Source: Owenia fusiformis (taxonomy: Eukaryota > Annelida > Polychaeta > Sabellida > Oweniidae). Taken from it: a stretch of DNA of 60,000 nucleotides. The DNA is taken from contig CAIIXF020000124.1 of NCBI GenBank assembly GCA_903813345.2, positions 64,001 through 124,000 of the forward strand, written 5' to 3'. Position numbers and translations under genes: made by a program. The notes below the pieces were generated by a model. It worked only from the letters and a program-made list of their open reading frames with translations. It was not told where the DNA came from and searched no databases. Shown piece by piece: positions 47,161 to 57,963 of the stretch; within the stretch, counting starts at the first letter, position 1, and the number at the start of each line of letters is the position of its first letter.

Positions 47161-47250
47161 AAAACCATTTCTTGGGGTAGTTATCAGAAATTTACACCAA
47201 ACAGGTAATTAAAAAAAATTCATGTTGATTTCAGAATTTTTTGAAGTAAG
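47161..47250. mobile_element. Foldback arm fragment
   Basis: GGGGTAGTTATCAGAAATTT and ACACCAAACAGG match the inverted right arm of copy A (about 2290-2380). Truncated on both sides. It is followed by a segment, CATTTGGGACAGAGACATT (about 47253), that also occurs at about 45589. Confidence 0.65.
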
Positions 47251-47996
47251 ATCATTTGGGACAGAGACATTGCATTTGCAACTTATGCAGCCATGGCCTA
47301 GAATAATGGAAATAACGCCACAGCGCATGCACGTAAGTATATAAAACAGCAAATCCATCCAGAGATCTTTCGGCCTTTTAATAAAATTATTTTATGAGAT
47401 GTTTTGCTAAAATCCCCCATTGGCCGCCATTATAAACTTTGAAAAAGCTCAAATCCTGAATCATTTCACATCATTCGTATAGTGATCTAAACAACTGCAA
47501 TCGCTTAGGATTCAACGGATTCTAAGAGATCAGATTAAAGGTGCAATAATTAGTGCAGAGGGGTCATTCAACGATCATGGACCAGTGTCAAAATATATTT
47601 AAGTTTGGATATTTCATCAAGACTAACATCTATTTTTATTATCTACAAAGAAACCCCCTAGATAAACATTATTTTAGCTGATATTCCTCTTGAAACATGG
47701 TGGATCTTAAAAATATAAAAGTGGAAGTCCCCTTTTTCAAGCTTTGAACTGAATTTACACTTCTTAATGCTGAAATTGATAATTTATCCATACATTTTAA
47801 GAAAATAGGTATGTCAAAGAAGATGTTAAACCAAATGTTGCCTTGATAGCTCAGAAAAAATGAAAATTTTTTCCTATTTTCTCTACAGTCCTTATTGCCC
47901 CTTTAAGCTAATACAATATGTTGACAACCCTTATTTTAATATTTGCTCTTCCAGCTTTTTAGGTCATAAATTTGTCAATATTTTGATTTTCAACCA

Positions 47997-49007
47997 TTAA
48001 GGTGACATGGAAGTTAAGGTGCCATGGAAGTTAACAGGAAATGACGAAACAGGAAGTGACAATTTTTTTTTGCATTTTTAGACATTTTTTGAACAAAAAT
48101 AAGAGAGTTCTGATTTGACCTCCAGTCAATTTAACTATTTCCACATATCATTTACATGACCAGGATCACAATGTGCATGGTGAGAATGACCCTTAACATG
48201 ATGAAATAACCTTTTTAGCCCTTTGAAAGTGTGACTGAAAAAAAAGCTACAGTTGGGGACATAAATAAATGACAGGTGGATTTGCTGAAGTGAGGATTTC
48301 CCATGTTAAAAATAAGAGAATTTACAAGAGGCCATACATCAGTGGATGAGATTATACAAAATGTAAAATATACAAATTTTAAGGGATATATATCTAGACA
48401 ATATTGGAAATTATGGGCTTTCAGACCACCATAATTAGGAAATGGTGATCGAAAATCGACCTGTCATTTATTTTTGTCCCCAACTGTAAAAGTAGGAGCT
48501 AGGGAAGGTCACTGAACAGAATCTTTTGAATTTTCAGAAAATGTGCCCAATATGATGCTCTAACTGATACAATCTTTGAAATTTTAGAAAATTGTCTTAA
48601 GCAAAAATGGCGGTCATAAAAAGGAAAATAGATCCCTTTTCAAATCAGTTTTTTCATTTTTTTCTTTTTCTATGAATGATATCAAATTTTCAAAGATTGT
48701 ATCATTTAGAGCAATATATTGGGCACATTTTCTGAAAAATTCAAAGGATTCTGTCCAGTGACCTTTTCTACCTCCTACTTTTAGCTATTTTTCAGTCACA
48801 TTTTCATAGGGCTGAAAAGGTTATTTCATCATGTTTAGGGTCATTCTGTTCATGAACATTGTGATCCTTGACCTGTAAATGGCATTTGGAACTAGTTGAA
48901 TTGACTGGAGGTCAAAACAGAACTCTGTTATCTTTGTTCAAAAAATGTCTAAAAATGCAAAAAAAATCCTGTTTTGTCATTTCCTGTTAACGTCCATAGC
49001 ACCTTAA
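47997..49007. mobile_element. TTAA foldback element, copy B
   Basis: Starts TTAAGGTGACATGGAAG (47997), immediately repeated as TTAAGGTGCCATGGAAG (48014), and ends ATAGCACCTTAA (49007). Arms share AACAGGAAATGAC and AACAGAGTTCT with copies A and C. The left arm is interrupted by a 237-bp MITE (48250-48486). The duplicated end suggests two successive insertions into TTAA or a terminal slippage. Confidence 0.78.
48250..48486. mobile_element. Nested Tc1/mariner-like MITE (237 bp)
   Basis: CAGTTGGGGACA...GTCCCCAACTG bounded by TA on each side (48248-48249, 48487-48488). Terminal arms extend over about 30 bp, including AAATAAATGACAGGT. Removing it with one TA restores GCTAAAAGTAGGAG, exactly the inverted sequence in the right arm (about 48773-48786). 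That shows where and in what order it inserted. Confidence 0.88.
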
Positions 49008-49717
49008 CAGGAAATGACAAAACAAAAAATGACAAAAACCATGCTGGATTTTGAAAAAATATTTTGAACCAAGATTACAGAGTTTTGTTTGGACCTCCTG
49101 TCAATTCAACTAGTTCCACATATCATTTACATGACTGGGAACACAATTGAAATGGTCAGAATGACCATAAACATGATGAAATAACCTTTTCAGCCCTCTG
49201 AAAATGTGACTGAAAATAGCTGAGAGTAGGTGCTCAGGAAAGGTCAATTAACAGAATCTTTTATTTTTTCAGAAAATGTGTCCAATATATTGCTCTAAGT
49301 GATACAATCTTGAAATTTCAAAAAATTGTCTGAAACAATAATGGCTGTAGTAAAATAGATAGATTTTCAATTCAGTATTTTTCTTTTTTTTCTAAGAATG
49401 ATATCAATTTTTTTAAATTGTATCATTTAGAGCAATATATTAGGCACATTTTCCGAAAAAATCAAAATATTCTGTTGATAAGCCTTTCCTGAGCACCTAC
49501 TCTTAGCTATTTTCCAGTCACATTTTCAGAGGGCTGAAAAGGTTATTTCATCATGTTTATGGTCATTCTGACCATTTCCATTGTGTTCCTGGTCATGTAA
49601 ATGATATGTGGAACTAGTTAAACTGACTGGAGGTCCAAACAGAACTCTGATATCTTGGTTCAAATTTTTTTTCAAAATCCAGCATGGTTTTGTCATTTAA
49701 CTTCCATGGCACCTTAA
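49004..49717. mobile_element. TTAA foldback element, copy C
   Basis: Begins at the TTAA that ends copy B and finishes TTCCATGGCACC-TTAA (49714-49717). Arms of about 330 bp are close inverted copies, meeting near 49370-49410. No ORF. Confidence 0.8.
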
Positions 49718-50128
49718 GATCAGGGTGCATCATGGGAAATTTTCTGCATTCCTCAATTGAGTCACATGTTATTTTTCAAACAAGAATCACTCCTTCCCCA
49801 CATGGCCTACATCTTCCTCAAAGAGTGCACTAATATGCCTAGAAAAGAATTGTGACAACAATGTTTTGATAAAGTGTATAAAAAACAAGAAACTTCAGTG
49901 AAAAAATTCAGAAAATTCAGAATTATTTTCCACTGAATTTTTTCGTATTTTATACAATTTACCAAACAAATCTTCTCACAAGTCTTTTCTAGGTACATAC
50001 TGTACATCCTCTTTGTAGAAAAATGGAAGATGTAGATAATGTGGGGAAGGATTGATTCTTGTTTGAAAAATAACATGTGATTCAATTGAGGAATGCAGAA
50101 AATTTCCCAACATGCACCCTGGCCTTAA
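49714..50128. mobile_element. TTAA foldback element D (415 bp)
   Basis: Starts TTAAGATCAGGGTGCAT and ends ATGCACCCTGGCCTTAA. Arms include GGAAATTTTCTGCATTCCTC and AACATGTGATTCAATTGAGG, with loop near 49900. It shares its first TTAA with copy C. The arm sequence differs from A-C, so it is a separate subfamily. A decayed relative lies at 45985-46266. Confidence 0.8.
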
Positions 50129-50154
50129 TGACGTACAGGATCCGAGATTCATTG

Positions 50155-50323
50155 TCCCGGTGTGAAAGAAATTATGGTCCCCCAGGGATTATGGTTCCCC
50201 CTTTTTAAAGGCCCTTACTGGCCCTGATTGTGTATAAGATAATAAGGGAAAGAGGTCACCATATAAATCAATGGAGAGTAGGACCATAAATTAATAGGAC
50301 CTCCTACCCTTTTACACCGGGAT
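50155..50323. mobile_element. Small MITE (about 169 bp)
   Basis: TIRs TCCCGGTGTGAAAG and CTTTTACACCGGGA, with further inverted matches (TTATGGTCC). TTCAT occurs close to both ends, a possible target duplication. No coding capacity. Confidence 0.65.
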
Positions 50324-50328
50324 TCATG

Positions 50329-50860
50329 ACGCTATTTCCATTATTCTACGCCATGTTTGTGAATAAATTATAGCAAAAATACTCATTCCTAATGCATTGA
50401 CATGGACTTTAGGTTCTAAACATTTAAAATTTTACTGTAGTCAGATTCATAATTCTGTAAAAAACTTTGAAATTAAAAAAGCAATAATTGGACCACATTG
50501 CAATCATGTTATATTAAAAAGAAGAACATATGTATTATGTACAACTGGCCTAACTTTTGTATAGTTGGTTTGTTTTGTAGTTTGGCTATCATATGTGTGG
50601 CCTCTAAATTTTCTTGCTTCCCTGCCATGCTATTTTCGAAAAGATTGGCATGGCTGAAAATCCCTATATAAAAGACCACAGCTTTGCTTCACATTATAAA
50701 TAACTGTCTGAAATATACAAAAGTTAGGCCTTGCATATATGATTCTATTTTTGAATGAAATGTCCCTTGGTGTTCTGGTCCTGGATTGTGATATTGGTTC
50801 TCGATTGGAGGGGGATGTTAGACATTGTTTCTTTTCACTTTAGATCATGGTTTTGGGATA
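50329..50860. other. Intergenic, nothing identified
   Basis: AT-rich DNA between elements. No coding or repeat structure beyond the inverted flank at its start. Confidence 0.4.
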
Positions 50861-50862
50861 TA

Positions 50863-51686
50863 CAAGGCGCATCAAAAAACGCAACAAGTAGTAATCTAGT
50901 GAAATCACAAAACTAGTGATGACTACATCAATTTCATTCAATGTACCATAAAGCCATGTCTCTCCTCTTTGCAATGATATGTCATTCATTCACGTGTGGT
51001 AACTGGGTAATGGTTGGGTGAGAAATCCTTCCATTTGCACAGCGGGTCAAAATCGGCTCTGCACAAAGTTTTAGATTTTGAAAAATCAATGCAAGGGCTA
51101 AGTGCAAATGGAAGTTCCCCTGACTTGAATTGTTGTGACTTTTTCTTATGGAGCTATCTCAGGAGCATCTGTGCCCACAATTCCTCCACCAGATATTACG
51201 AAACCTCGAGAAAGAATTGCCTATGGGCTGCTTTTCTCTGCTTTCGCTCTGCTTTAACCCACAGATGACTCAGGGCTGAGTTGGGTCTGGCTGAATGTTG
51301 CCCACTTTGCAAAAGTAATGATTATTTGGCCAGAGATGACTCCCTGTGGATGAATGATATTCCATTGCAAAGAGGAGTAATTTAGCTTTTTGGTAAATTG
51401 AATGAAAATGATGCAGTCAGCATTGGTTTCACGTTTTCTTCCAATATTGCATCGGGCTCCGTACACTGACTTTTGCGATGTTTATAACTTGGTCCCAAGC
51501 TAATTTTGGCCCACTTTGCAAATGGAATGCTTACTCACCCAACAATGATAAAATATCAATGAATGATATATCATTGTAAAGAGGAGACACATGGCTTTAT
51601 GGTGCATTGAATAAAATCAATGTTGTTATCACTGGTTCTGTGCTTTTCCGAGATAACAATCTGTTGCGTTTTTTTATTACGCATTG
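50863..51686. mobile_element. Mariner-like element with transposase relic
   Basis: Long TIRs (about 185 bp) start CAAGGCGCATCAAAAAACGC and end in the complement (GCGTTTTTTTATTACGCATTG), flanked by TA (50861-50862, 51687-51688). Both arms contain CCATAAAGCCATGT and the inverted GAGGAGAGACATGG type segments. The centre carries a degraded transposase fragment (51014-51268). A third partial arm copy at 51290-51378 suggests internal rearrangement. Confidence 0.82.
51014..51268 (+). pseudogene. Tc1/mariner-type transposase fragment
   Basis: An 84-codon frame includes SPDLNCCDFFLWSYLRS (about 51115-51165). This matches the third-catalytic-residue region of mariner-like transposases (SPDL..CDFFLW.YLK); the Asp before FFLW is the expected catalytic position. 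The DNA-binding domain and the first two catalytic Asp residues are missing, and sequence after ICAHNSSTRYYETSRKN drifts. It is therefore a dead remnant carried by a now non-autonomous element. Confidence 0.7.
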
Positions 51687-51689
51687 TAT

Positions 51690-52012
51690 CACGCGGTCCT
51701 AACTTTGAACGTTGATTTGTTCCATTCAAAGCATAACAAAAATCCCTTTCTGATGGTACATTATTCTCTTCAACAGAGTCCCTACTTCCAGCGGCATTTT
51801 GGTCCCCAGCTGTTAGAAGGCCTTCTTACAAACGCTGCTAGAACGAGGGATTCTTTACAATAAAGCAATGCACCGACAGAAAGGCAATTTTGTTCTTCTT
51901 TTAATGGTATAAGTTTGAAGAAAAACGGTGCAGTATGAGACTCGCAATCCTTGATTTTCAAGCACCTGGTAGGTCAAAAATTCAAATTAACGGTCGAAGT
52001 TAGGACTGCGTG
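51690..52012. mobile_element. MITE with 5-bp target duplication (323 bp)
   Basis: TIRs begin CACGCGGTCCTAACTTTGAA and end GGTCGAAGTTAGGACTGCGTG. TGTAT flanks both sides (51685-51689, 52013-52017). The left duplication includes the last base pairs of the mariner-like element, so this MITE inserted later, right at its edge. The superfamily is not assigned. Confidence 0.8.
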
Positions 52013-52668
52013 TGTATAGGGTCTACTTTAAGCTTTTCTTATGACAGATTTACACTTATAGTTTGCTTTTCTTGTTGGGTTTCCTTAAACTTTTTAGTCA
52101 CCCTTCCCTTTTGGCATTTGTTCTTATATTTTCATATAGTTCTGTTGCAATATGGTCCTTTGATTGTTCAATTTTTAGATTCCAAGTTGTTAACAGAATT
52201 ATGAATTTTACTATTACTACTTTACTATAGGAATAGAGATATAGTGAACCATTCCATAAGCCTGTCCTTCCGGAAAAAACTCAACCACTATTTGATGAGT
52301 TTTCTTAATATTTGACGGAAAGAAGTATGTTTGCAAATAGTTTTACAGAAGGAAAATTTTTCAAGATGGCCACCTTTCAAAAGTAATGAGTGGAGTATTA
52401 CTCATTAGTCCTCATAAACTATATTTTTGACGTTTTCATATTTCCTGTCAAATACCGATTTAGTGGTCATTCTGATATTTAACTAAATCCATCCATTTTT
52501 TTGATAAAAACCCTCGATTTGCTATCAAATTATTCCGAAGTTCATGTGTCTTGGACTCAGATTTTCATGAAAAATCCCGACAATATTCAAATAGTCTGTT
52601 TCTATATTCATCGTATGCGAGGTGTGGATTTACATGATGCAAGCCGTCTGTATCCAACATACTGCCTA

Positions 52669-53284
52669 CAGTCTGTTACACTGCTTCAACGGCAAGCAGT
52701 TAACCTGAAAAATAAGAAATCTATAGGCCATAGAAAAATATATTCATATTGCACACGAATGACATTAGTATATTTCAGATTATTTAGGCCTGGTGTTTAG
52801 TGCAATAAGCCTGTGCCCTCCTGTAATTTGAGGTCAGTCCACCATGTTATTTTTTTGAGAATTAACATGGTAGAGAAGCATCAAAATATAAGAGGTTACA
52901 GACTTTATGAGCCAATTTACAAGCAATCCAACATATGAGCCAGGCCACAGGAAAAGGGGTCTTTTCAATATTCTGATTTTTTGTTTATCTCAGAAAGCAC
53001 AGAGAAGACCTTTCAAATATGTCTTAACAATTTTTCCTTGTATATATAGACCAAAAAGTCGGATTTGAATTTAGCACATTTCCTCTTAATCTTGGGCATA
53101 TTTTTGGCTCTGTAGCACAATTTTGATTTTTGTGATAAGACCGGTTTTCCTATGGCCAGGCTCATATACAAATGTCATTCGTGTGCAATATGAATATATT
53201 TTTCTATAAATTATTGCACAATATTATTTGGATTTCTTATATTTCAGGTTTAACTGCTTGCCTTTGAAGCAGTGTAACAGACTG
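52669..53284. mobile_element. Tc1/mariner-like foldback MITE (616 bp)
   Basis: CAGTCTGTTACACTGCTTC to GAAGCAGTGTAACAGACTG, bounded by TA (52667-52668, 53285-53286). Arms extend about 115 bp, through AAGCAGTTAA and TATTGCACACGAATGACATT. No transposase. A degraded relative lies near 58263-58345. Confidence 0.85.
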
Positions 53285-53289
53285 TAGAA

Positions 53290-54670
53290 GTCGGTCTGTT
53301 AACCTTATGTTCTGTCCTGTGTGAATCGCAGAGATTTTTTTGCACAAAATTATCAATTTTTGAATAGGTCTCATGCTTATTCCAAAGAACGAATGGCTAT
53401 AGACACCCCTGGGGTCACTTAACATTTTTTGAAAAATGCAATGTCGTTATTATCCTTGGTATGTAGGATAAAATTGTAGATAAATATGTATATTTTTAAG
53501 AAATAGCAATAAAAAGCAATCAAGATTCCTGAATAAGTATATTTTGGTTGATTTGGGAGGTATGTATAACTTCCTGCGAAAATGTGAATTTTTTATCAGG
53601 CTCAGAAAATGTCTCCAGAATATATAAACCCAACTTGGCAGATGTCCCATTGTTCGATTGTGGCACTCTATACACTCATTGGATTAATATCTTGTGCATA
53701 TAAATAGTCATATTTCAATAGTCATTGAGTAGGGATTAGTTATGTTTGCAATTGTGTTGACCTACTTCTTTTTAGATAGAGGAAGGTCATGATAAACTCT
53801 TGTTTTGTTCATATAACGCTTGGTTCATACCTAGAAAGTTATATGTATTGAGGGAATAGTGTACTTCTAAGGTACTTCTTGAGATATGTAAAAATCTAGG
53901 TAAGGACCAAGCGTTGTGCAAAACTAGAACTTTTCTGCAATTTTCAGCATGAAGTAAAACGGTGTCAGCCATTTTGAAAATCCTTAGAATGATTGTGACA
54001 GTTGTGTTTTATATATTTGAGTATTTTTTCTTTATTCATATGATCTTTCCATGAACTAATATGTAAGCTTGCACTGGAGCATGACCTCTTGAGAAGCATA
54101 TATCTTTACCATGGCTCTAAGCAATTCCTTTCAATACATTCATATGAGATGATTGTTGTACAATCATTTTATCTTGATGTTATGTGTATGATTTTTTTAT
54201 ATTATCACAGTTCACTGGCTGATCAGACCAATATTCGTATTTAGAAATCCAGCTCAACTTTATTGTACAGAAGAAATATACTGTTAGTCACAATCAGTAG
54301 GCGGAAAACGACATTTGCTAATAAAATGCACAAAGCAAAGGGAACTGTATGAGTGAACTGCAATCTCCCAGTACCCCCTGTATGGAGACAAGAGGGTTAC
54401 ATCTAAATCATAGTAGACTCTCTTGAGATCAAACCAATCAATTTAAACGATGCAAAGATGACCATCTTCAAGTAGATGGGAAATATACCATCATTGTTAA
54501 AAAAGATACATATGGCCTAATTTGTGTAAAAGTCCAGTAATCGGTTTGTGTCCTCTAAATCTCATTATACATGGGTGGAGTATAACCCAGATCCAGATGT
54601 ATGTAAGAGTATTGATGCAATCACTGGATGGTGTTGTACATGCCTTGTTGGGAGTAGGGTTGTAGGCACA
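53290..54670. other. Intergenic, nothing identified
   Basis: AT-rich, with short ORFs of no recognised type and no clear repeat. Confidence 0.4.
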
Positions 54671-54675
54671 AGGAG

Positions 54676-54786
54676 TATAAAAGCCAAAAGAAAAGCACGA
54701 AGTTTGACATTTTAAAATCAAAAGATATGTATGAAATGTCGTCATCTGAAGAAGATGATGATAGCTCAGAGAATCTCTTATTATAA
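54676..54786 (+). CDS. TATA box with acidic 19-codon ORF
   Basis: TATAAAAG at 54676 is followed by ATG at 54727 and the frame MYEMSSSEEDDDSSENLLL, stop at 54784-54786. Ser/acidic then Leu-rich N-termini are common in eukaryotic DNA-transposon proteins, so this may be the start of a decayed transposase gene. The evidence is thin. Confidence 0.2.
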   Translation, partial: YKSQKKSTKFDILKSKDMYEMSSSEEDDDSSENLLL

Positions 54787-54824
54787 TGAACAAACACATG
54801 AATGTGCTCATCAACAGTTATGTA

Positions 54825-55205
54825 AAGCCCATGTGTTTTCAAATGTTGCTCTTTGTGCTTCGTCACTGTGATGTGAAATAATAAATTCAGTATTTTACTG
54901 CCACAAAATGCATATGTGCAAATGATCTCAAGGAAGCAGATCAATATATAATTGATTGATATGCATTTTTGACTTGTTAATTACTTCATGTGTTTTAAAT
55001 GTTGCCCCTTGTTCTTTCTCATTGTGATGTAAATTAAAAAAAACTCAATATTCTTTTCTGACATAGTTTCGCAAACTTTTTTTGTAGACAATATTCTAAA
55101 TGAAGTATATAGAAGATCACTATTCAATATTTTGTTTTGTATTTTTGACTTGTTATATTTTATATGTTTTCGAATGTTGCCCAATATACTTTGTCCCTAT
55201 TATGT
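54825..55205. repeat. Three diverged tandem units of about 160-170 bp
   Basis: ATGTGTTTTCAAATGTTGC (about 54832), ATGTGTTTTAAATGTTGCC (about 54988) and ATATGTTTTCGAATGTTGCC (about 55160) each lead into a TTTGT..CACTGTGATGTAA-type segment. Strongly diverged, old duplication. Confidence 0.65.
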
Positions 55206-55514
55206 AAGATAATGGCAACAGGATCAAGACTGAAAATAATGATTACTTTGATAATAAATAGAAACATTGACAATAATGATGTGAAAAAGTGATTTTTCCT
55301 TGAAAAGGTCATTTTATACACGTTAATAGAATGACCTATATTTTGAAATATAAATGTCAGAATGACCTAATTTTTGGATCTGGTTATCAAACAAAGTCTC
55401 TTCTTTGATATCCTGTACAATTTTTTCTATATATCTTGGGGGCTAATATAGGGTCTTAAAGCCACTCGACCTTTTGAAAACAATATAGACTATAGGATTA
55501 CACATTTTTGGCTC

Positions 55515-55620
55515 TTCTTCCGGTCACGTTTGGATCACGCGAGGTTCGAGATTCCAAATCACGTGATCATAAGCGCGCCAATATAGTTTTTGCGACGTGG
55601 CAAGGGAAGGACGTGTTCTC
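55515..55620 (+). promoter_or_regulatory. CpG-containing promoter of the 55621 start exon
   Basis: A local burst of CpG in AT-rich DNA, with CTTCCGG (ETS-like, about 55518), TCACGTGA (55559-55566, a perfect E-box palindrome of bHLH-ZIP type), GCGCGCC and GACGTGG. The layout fits a TATA-less housekeeping promoter directly before the ATG at 55621. Confidence 0.45.
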
Positions 55621-55653
55621 ATGGCTTCTTCAACATCTACAGCTGAAACTTGG
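55621..55653 (+). CDS. Candidate first coding exon MASSTSTAETW
   Basis: ATG at 55621 encodes 11 residues (MASSTSTAETW), ending in phase 0 at donor GTAAAT (55654). The promoter-like sequence upstream supports it. No next exon could be assigned with confidence. The product is unknown; later exons may lie past 60000. Confidence 0.4.
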
Positions 55654-55803
55654 GTAAATACTTGCACACTAGCTTACTTTATTTGGCTACATACATTGCC
55701 AACCGGATTTATGGTCATATATTTTAATTGGAACTCATTGATCAACTTGCATTGGAATTTCAAGTATTTTGAGTTTACCTTTTCAATTTACATTCATTTT
55801 TAG

Positions 55804-56260
55804 AAGCCAATATTTTACTTACATTTCTTTAACTTTGGAATGCCACGTTGTAGGAATACTTCCCCTTCTATTTACAATTCTTTCTCATAAATAGGAGGTC
55901 ATTTCACTTCAACTTTCTATACAATTCATACTTATACATATTATATTGGAAATGAAATTCACTCAGTTTTGGATAGTCAAATTGCTCATATTTGCTTGAA
56001 AGAAAACCTTCATTCATTATGTGTACTCGTTATTGAACAATTAGGGGCAATATTTTGTCATACTCCACAGGATGTATAAATTCTTTTCACAAACTAGGTT
56101 TTAAGGTTACTCAATAAAAGGGATTTTATATTTTTTTGGAAAAATTTCTATTTCCGCCATTTTGATTAGCCATCTATTGAGTAAATTACTCCACCATTTT
56201 GTTGGCCACCTATTGAAAAAACTTCATACTTTTAGAAAACTCTGATGTAACTGCTTATTT
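55804..56260. other. No gene seen
   Basis: AT-rich, presumably intronic if the 55621 exon is real. CCGCCATTTTGATTAGCCATCTATTG and a similar CACCATTTTGTTGGCCACCT form a loose direct repeat at about 56155-56215. Confidence 0.4.
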
Positions 56261-56261
56261 T

Positions 56262-57123
56262 ACTTAGTCCATTAAGGATGACAAATACTTAGTTCACGTA
56301 TGCTCATCCATTAGGGATGACAAATACTTAGTCCATTTATGCTCATCCATTAGGGATGATAAATACTTAGTCCATTCATGCTCATCCATAAAGGGTGACA
56401 AATACTTAGTCCATTTATGCTCATTCATTAGGGATGATAAATACTTAGTCCATTCATGCTCATCCATTAGGGATGATAAATACTAAATCCATTTATGTTC
56501 ATCCATTAGGGATGATAAATACTTAGTCCATTCATGCTCATCCATAAATGGCGACAAATACTTAGTCCATTTATGCTAATCCATTAGGGATGATAAATAC
56601 TTAGTCAATTCATGCTCATCCATAAAGGATGACAAATACTTAGTCCATTTATGTTCATCCATAAAGGATGACAAATACTTAGTACAATAATGCTCATCCA
56701 TAAAGGATGACAAATACTTAGTCCATTAATGCTCATCCATGAAGGATGACAAATACTTAGTCCATTTATGCTCATCCACAAAGTATGACAAATACTTAGT
56801 TCATTTATGTTCATCCATAAAGGATGACAAATACTTAGCCCATTAATGCTCATCCATAAAGGATGACAAATACTTAGTCCATTTATGTTCATCCATAAAG
56901 GATGGCAAATACTTAGTCCATTAATGCTCATCCATAAAGGATGACAAATACTTAGTCCATTAATGCTCATCCATAAAGGATGAAAAATACTTAGTTCATT
57001 TATGTTCATCCATAAAGGATGACAAATACTTAGCCCATTAATGCTCATCCATAAAGGATGACAAATACTTAGTTCATTTATGTTCATCCATAAAGGATGA
57101 CAAATACTTAGTCCATTAATGCT
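56262..57123. repeat. 39-bp minisatellite
   Basis: About 22 units of 39 bp, each with CTCATCCATAAAGGATGACA and AATACTTAGTCCATTAATG. CATCC/GGATG makes a small stem in each unit. Because 39 is divisible by three, the minus strand stays open for 160 codons (56605-57087) as a 13-residue repeat (MSINGLSICHPLW). Upstream units carry GGGATGATAAATAC variants. No sign that it is translated. Confidence 0.92.
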
Positions 57124-57242
57124 CGGGGATTACTTATTAAATATTATGCACTGCACTCGCCTGCGGGCAATTCAAAAATACACCCTATAAAATACCCACA
57201 AATATCAATATTCAATCCTTAAAGCTTATATTTGCGATTGCA

Positions 57243-57963
57243 AATAGCGACTACCAGCTACCAGATTTACCTATTGATTTGCATAAATTAATCAGTCAGT
57301 TTGAAGTTGCAATATCGAACAACCCGTTTGTCGACTTACAGTGATCACATGACTTTTTATTCCATTGTCACATGATCAAACAAGCTTAAAATGTGTTATA
57401 AGATGAGGGAAAGCCCAAGAGCTTTAGTGATGACTGACATATTACGTCTCTTGCGTACCTCCTTCGTTTGCGCAAATTCTCGCCAGTTAGTTTTCGAATA
57501 TAAGGCGTCTTTGTGATGTTATAATCGATTTAAGCATATTCCTTACATCTTTCTTTATCTTGATGTGAAATAACAAGCTATGATATTTTGTTTACACGCC
57601 AGAAATTAACATAATATTACTTAAAGCATTATTAGAAAATTTTAAATCCGCCATTTTTGTTTGTTCATTTTGACCAATCAGAGACGTGGGTCATCTCAAT
57701 ACAGGTTTACATTATAATTATTTGAACTCTGGGTTAAACCCGATCAAACACATGATATGTATTGTGTCTAAGCGCATGCGCTAGGTGTACTTCCTATATT
57801 TTCAATTTCCGAAAACCTCGATAGTCGGTGTTAGTTTCTGCTTTAATACCAGATTAAAACGATATTTAGCTCAGCTACCAATGGGACGCACAGCAGGTAC
57901 TATTCATATTTAAATGATTTTGCCATCAAATTGCAATCAATCCGTTAGCTGGTAGCCGCTATT
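57243..57963. mobile_element. DNA element with TIR AATAGCGACTACCAGCTA (721 bp)
   Basis: The left end AATAGCGACTACCAGCTA is inverted at the right end as TAGCTGGTAGCCGCTATT. No transposase is present. A shorter, reversed copy lies at 3180-3402 and lacks the middle of about 510 bp. Target duplication not clear. Confidence 0.65.

Larger units (their letters stand above)
47292..50356. repeat. Inverted flanks enclosing the foldback cluster
   Basis: CATGGCCTAGAATAATGGAA (47292) reappears inverted as TTCCATTATTCTACGCCATG (ending 50356). The pair encloses about 3 kb holding elements B, C and D. It may be an older element into which these jumped, or a remnant inverted duplication. Confidence 0.55.

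Noticed and set aside
57881-57896. ATG exon MGRTA followed by GT, phase-compatible with 58909
   Set aside because: It lies inside the 721-bp transposable element at 57243-57963 and the donor GTACTA is weak.
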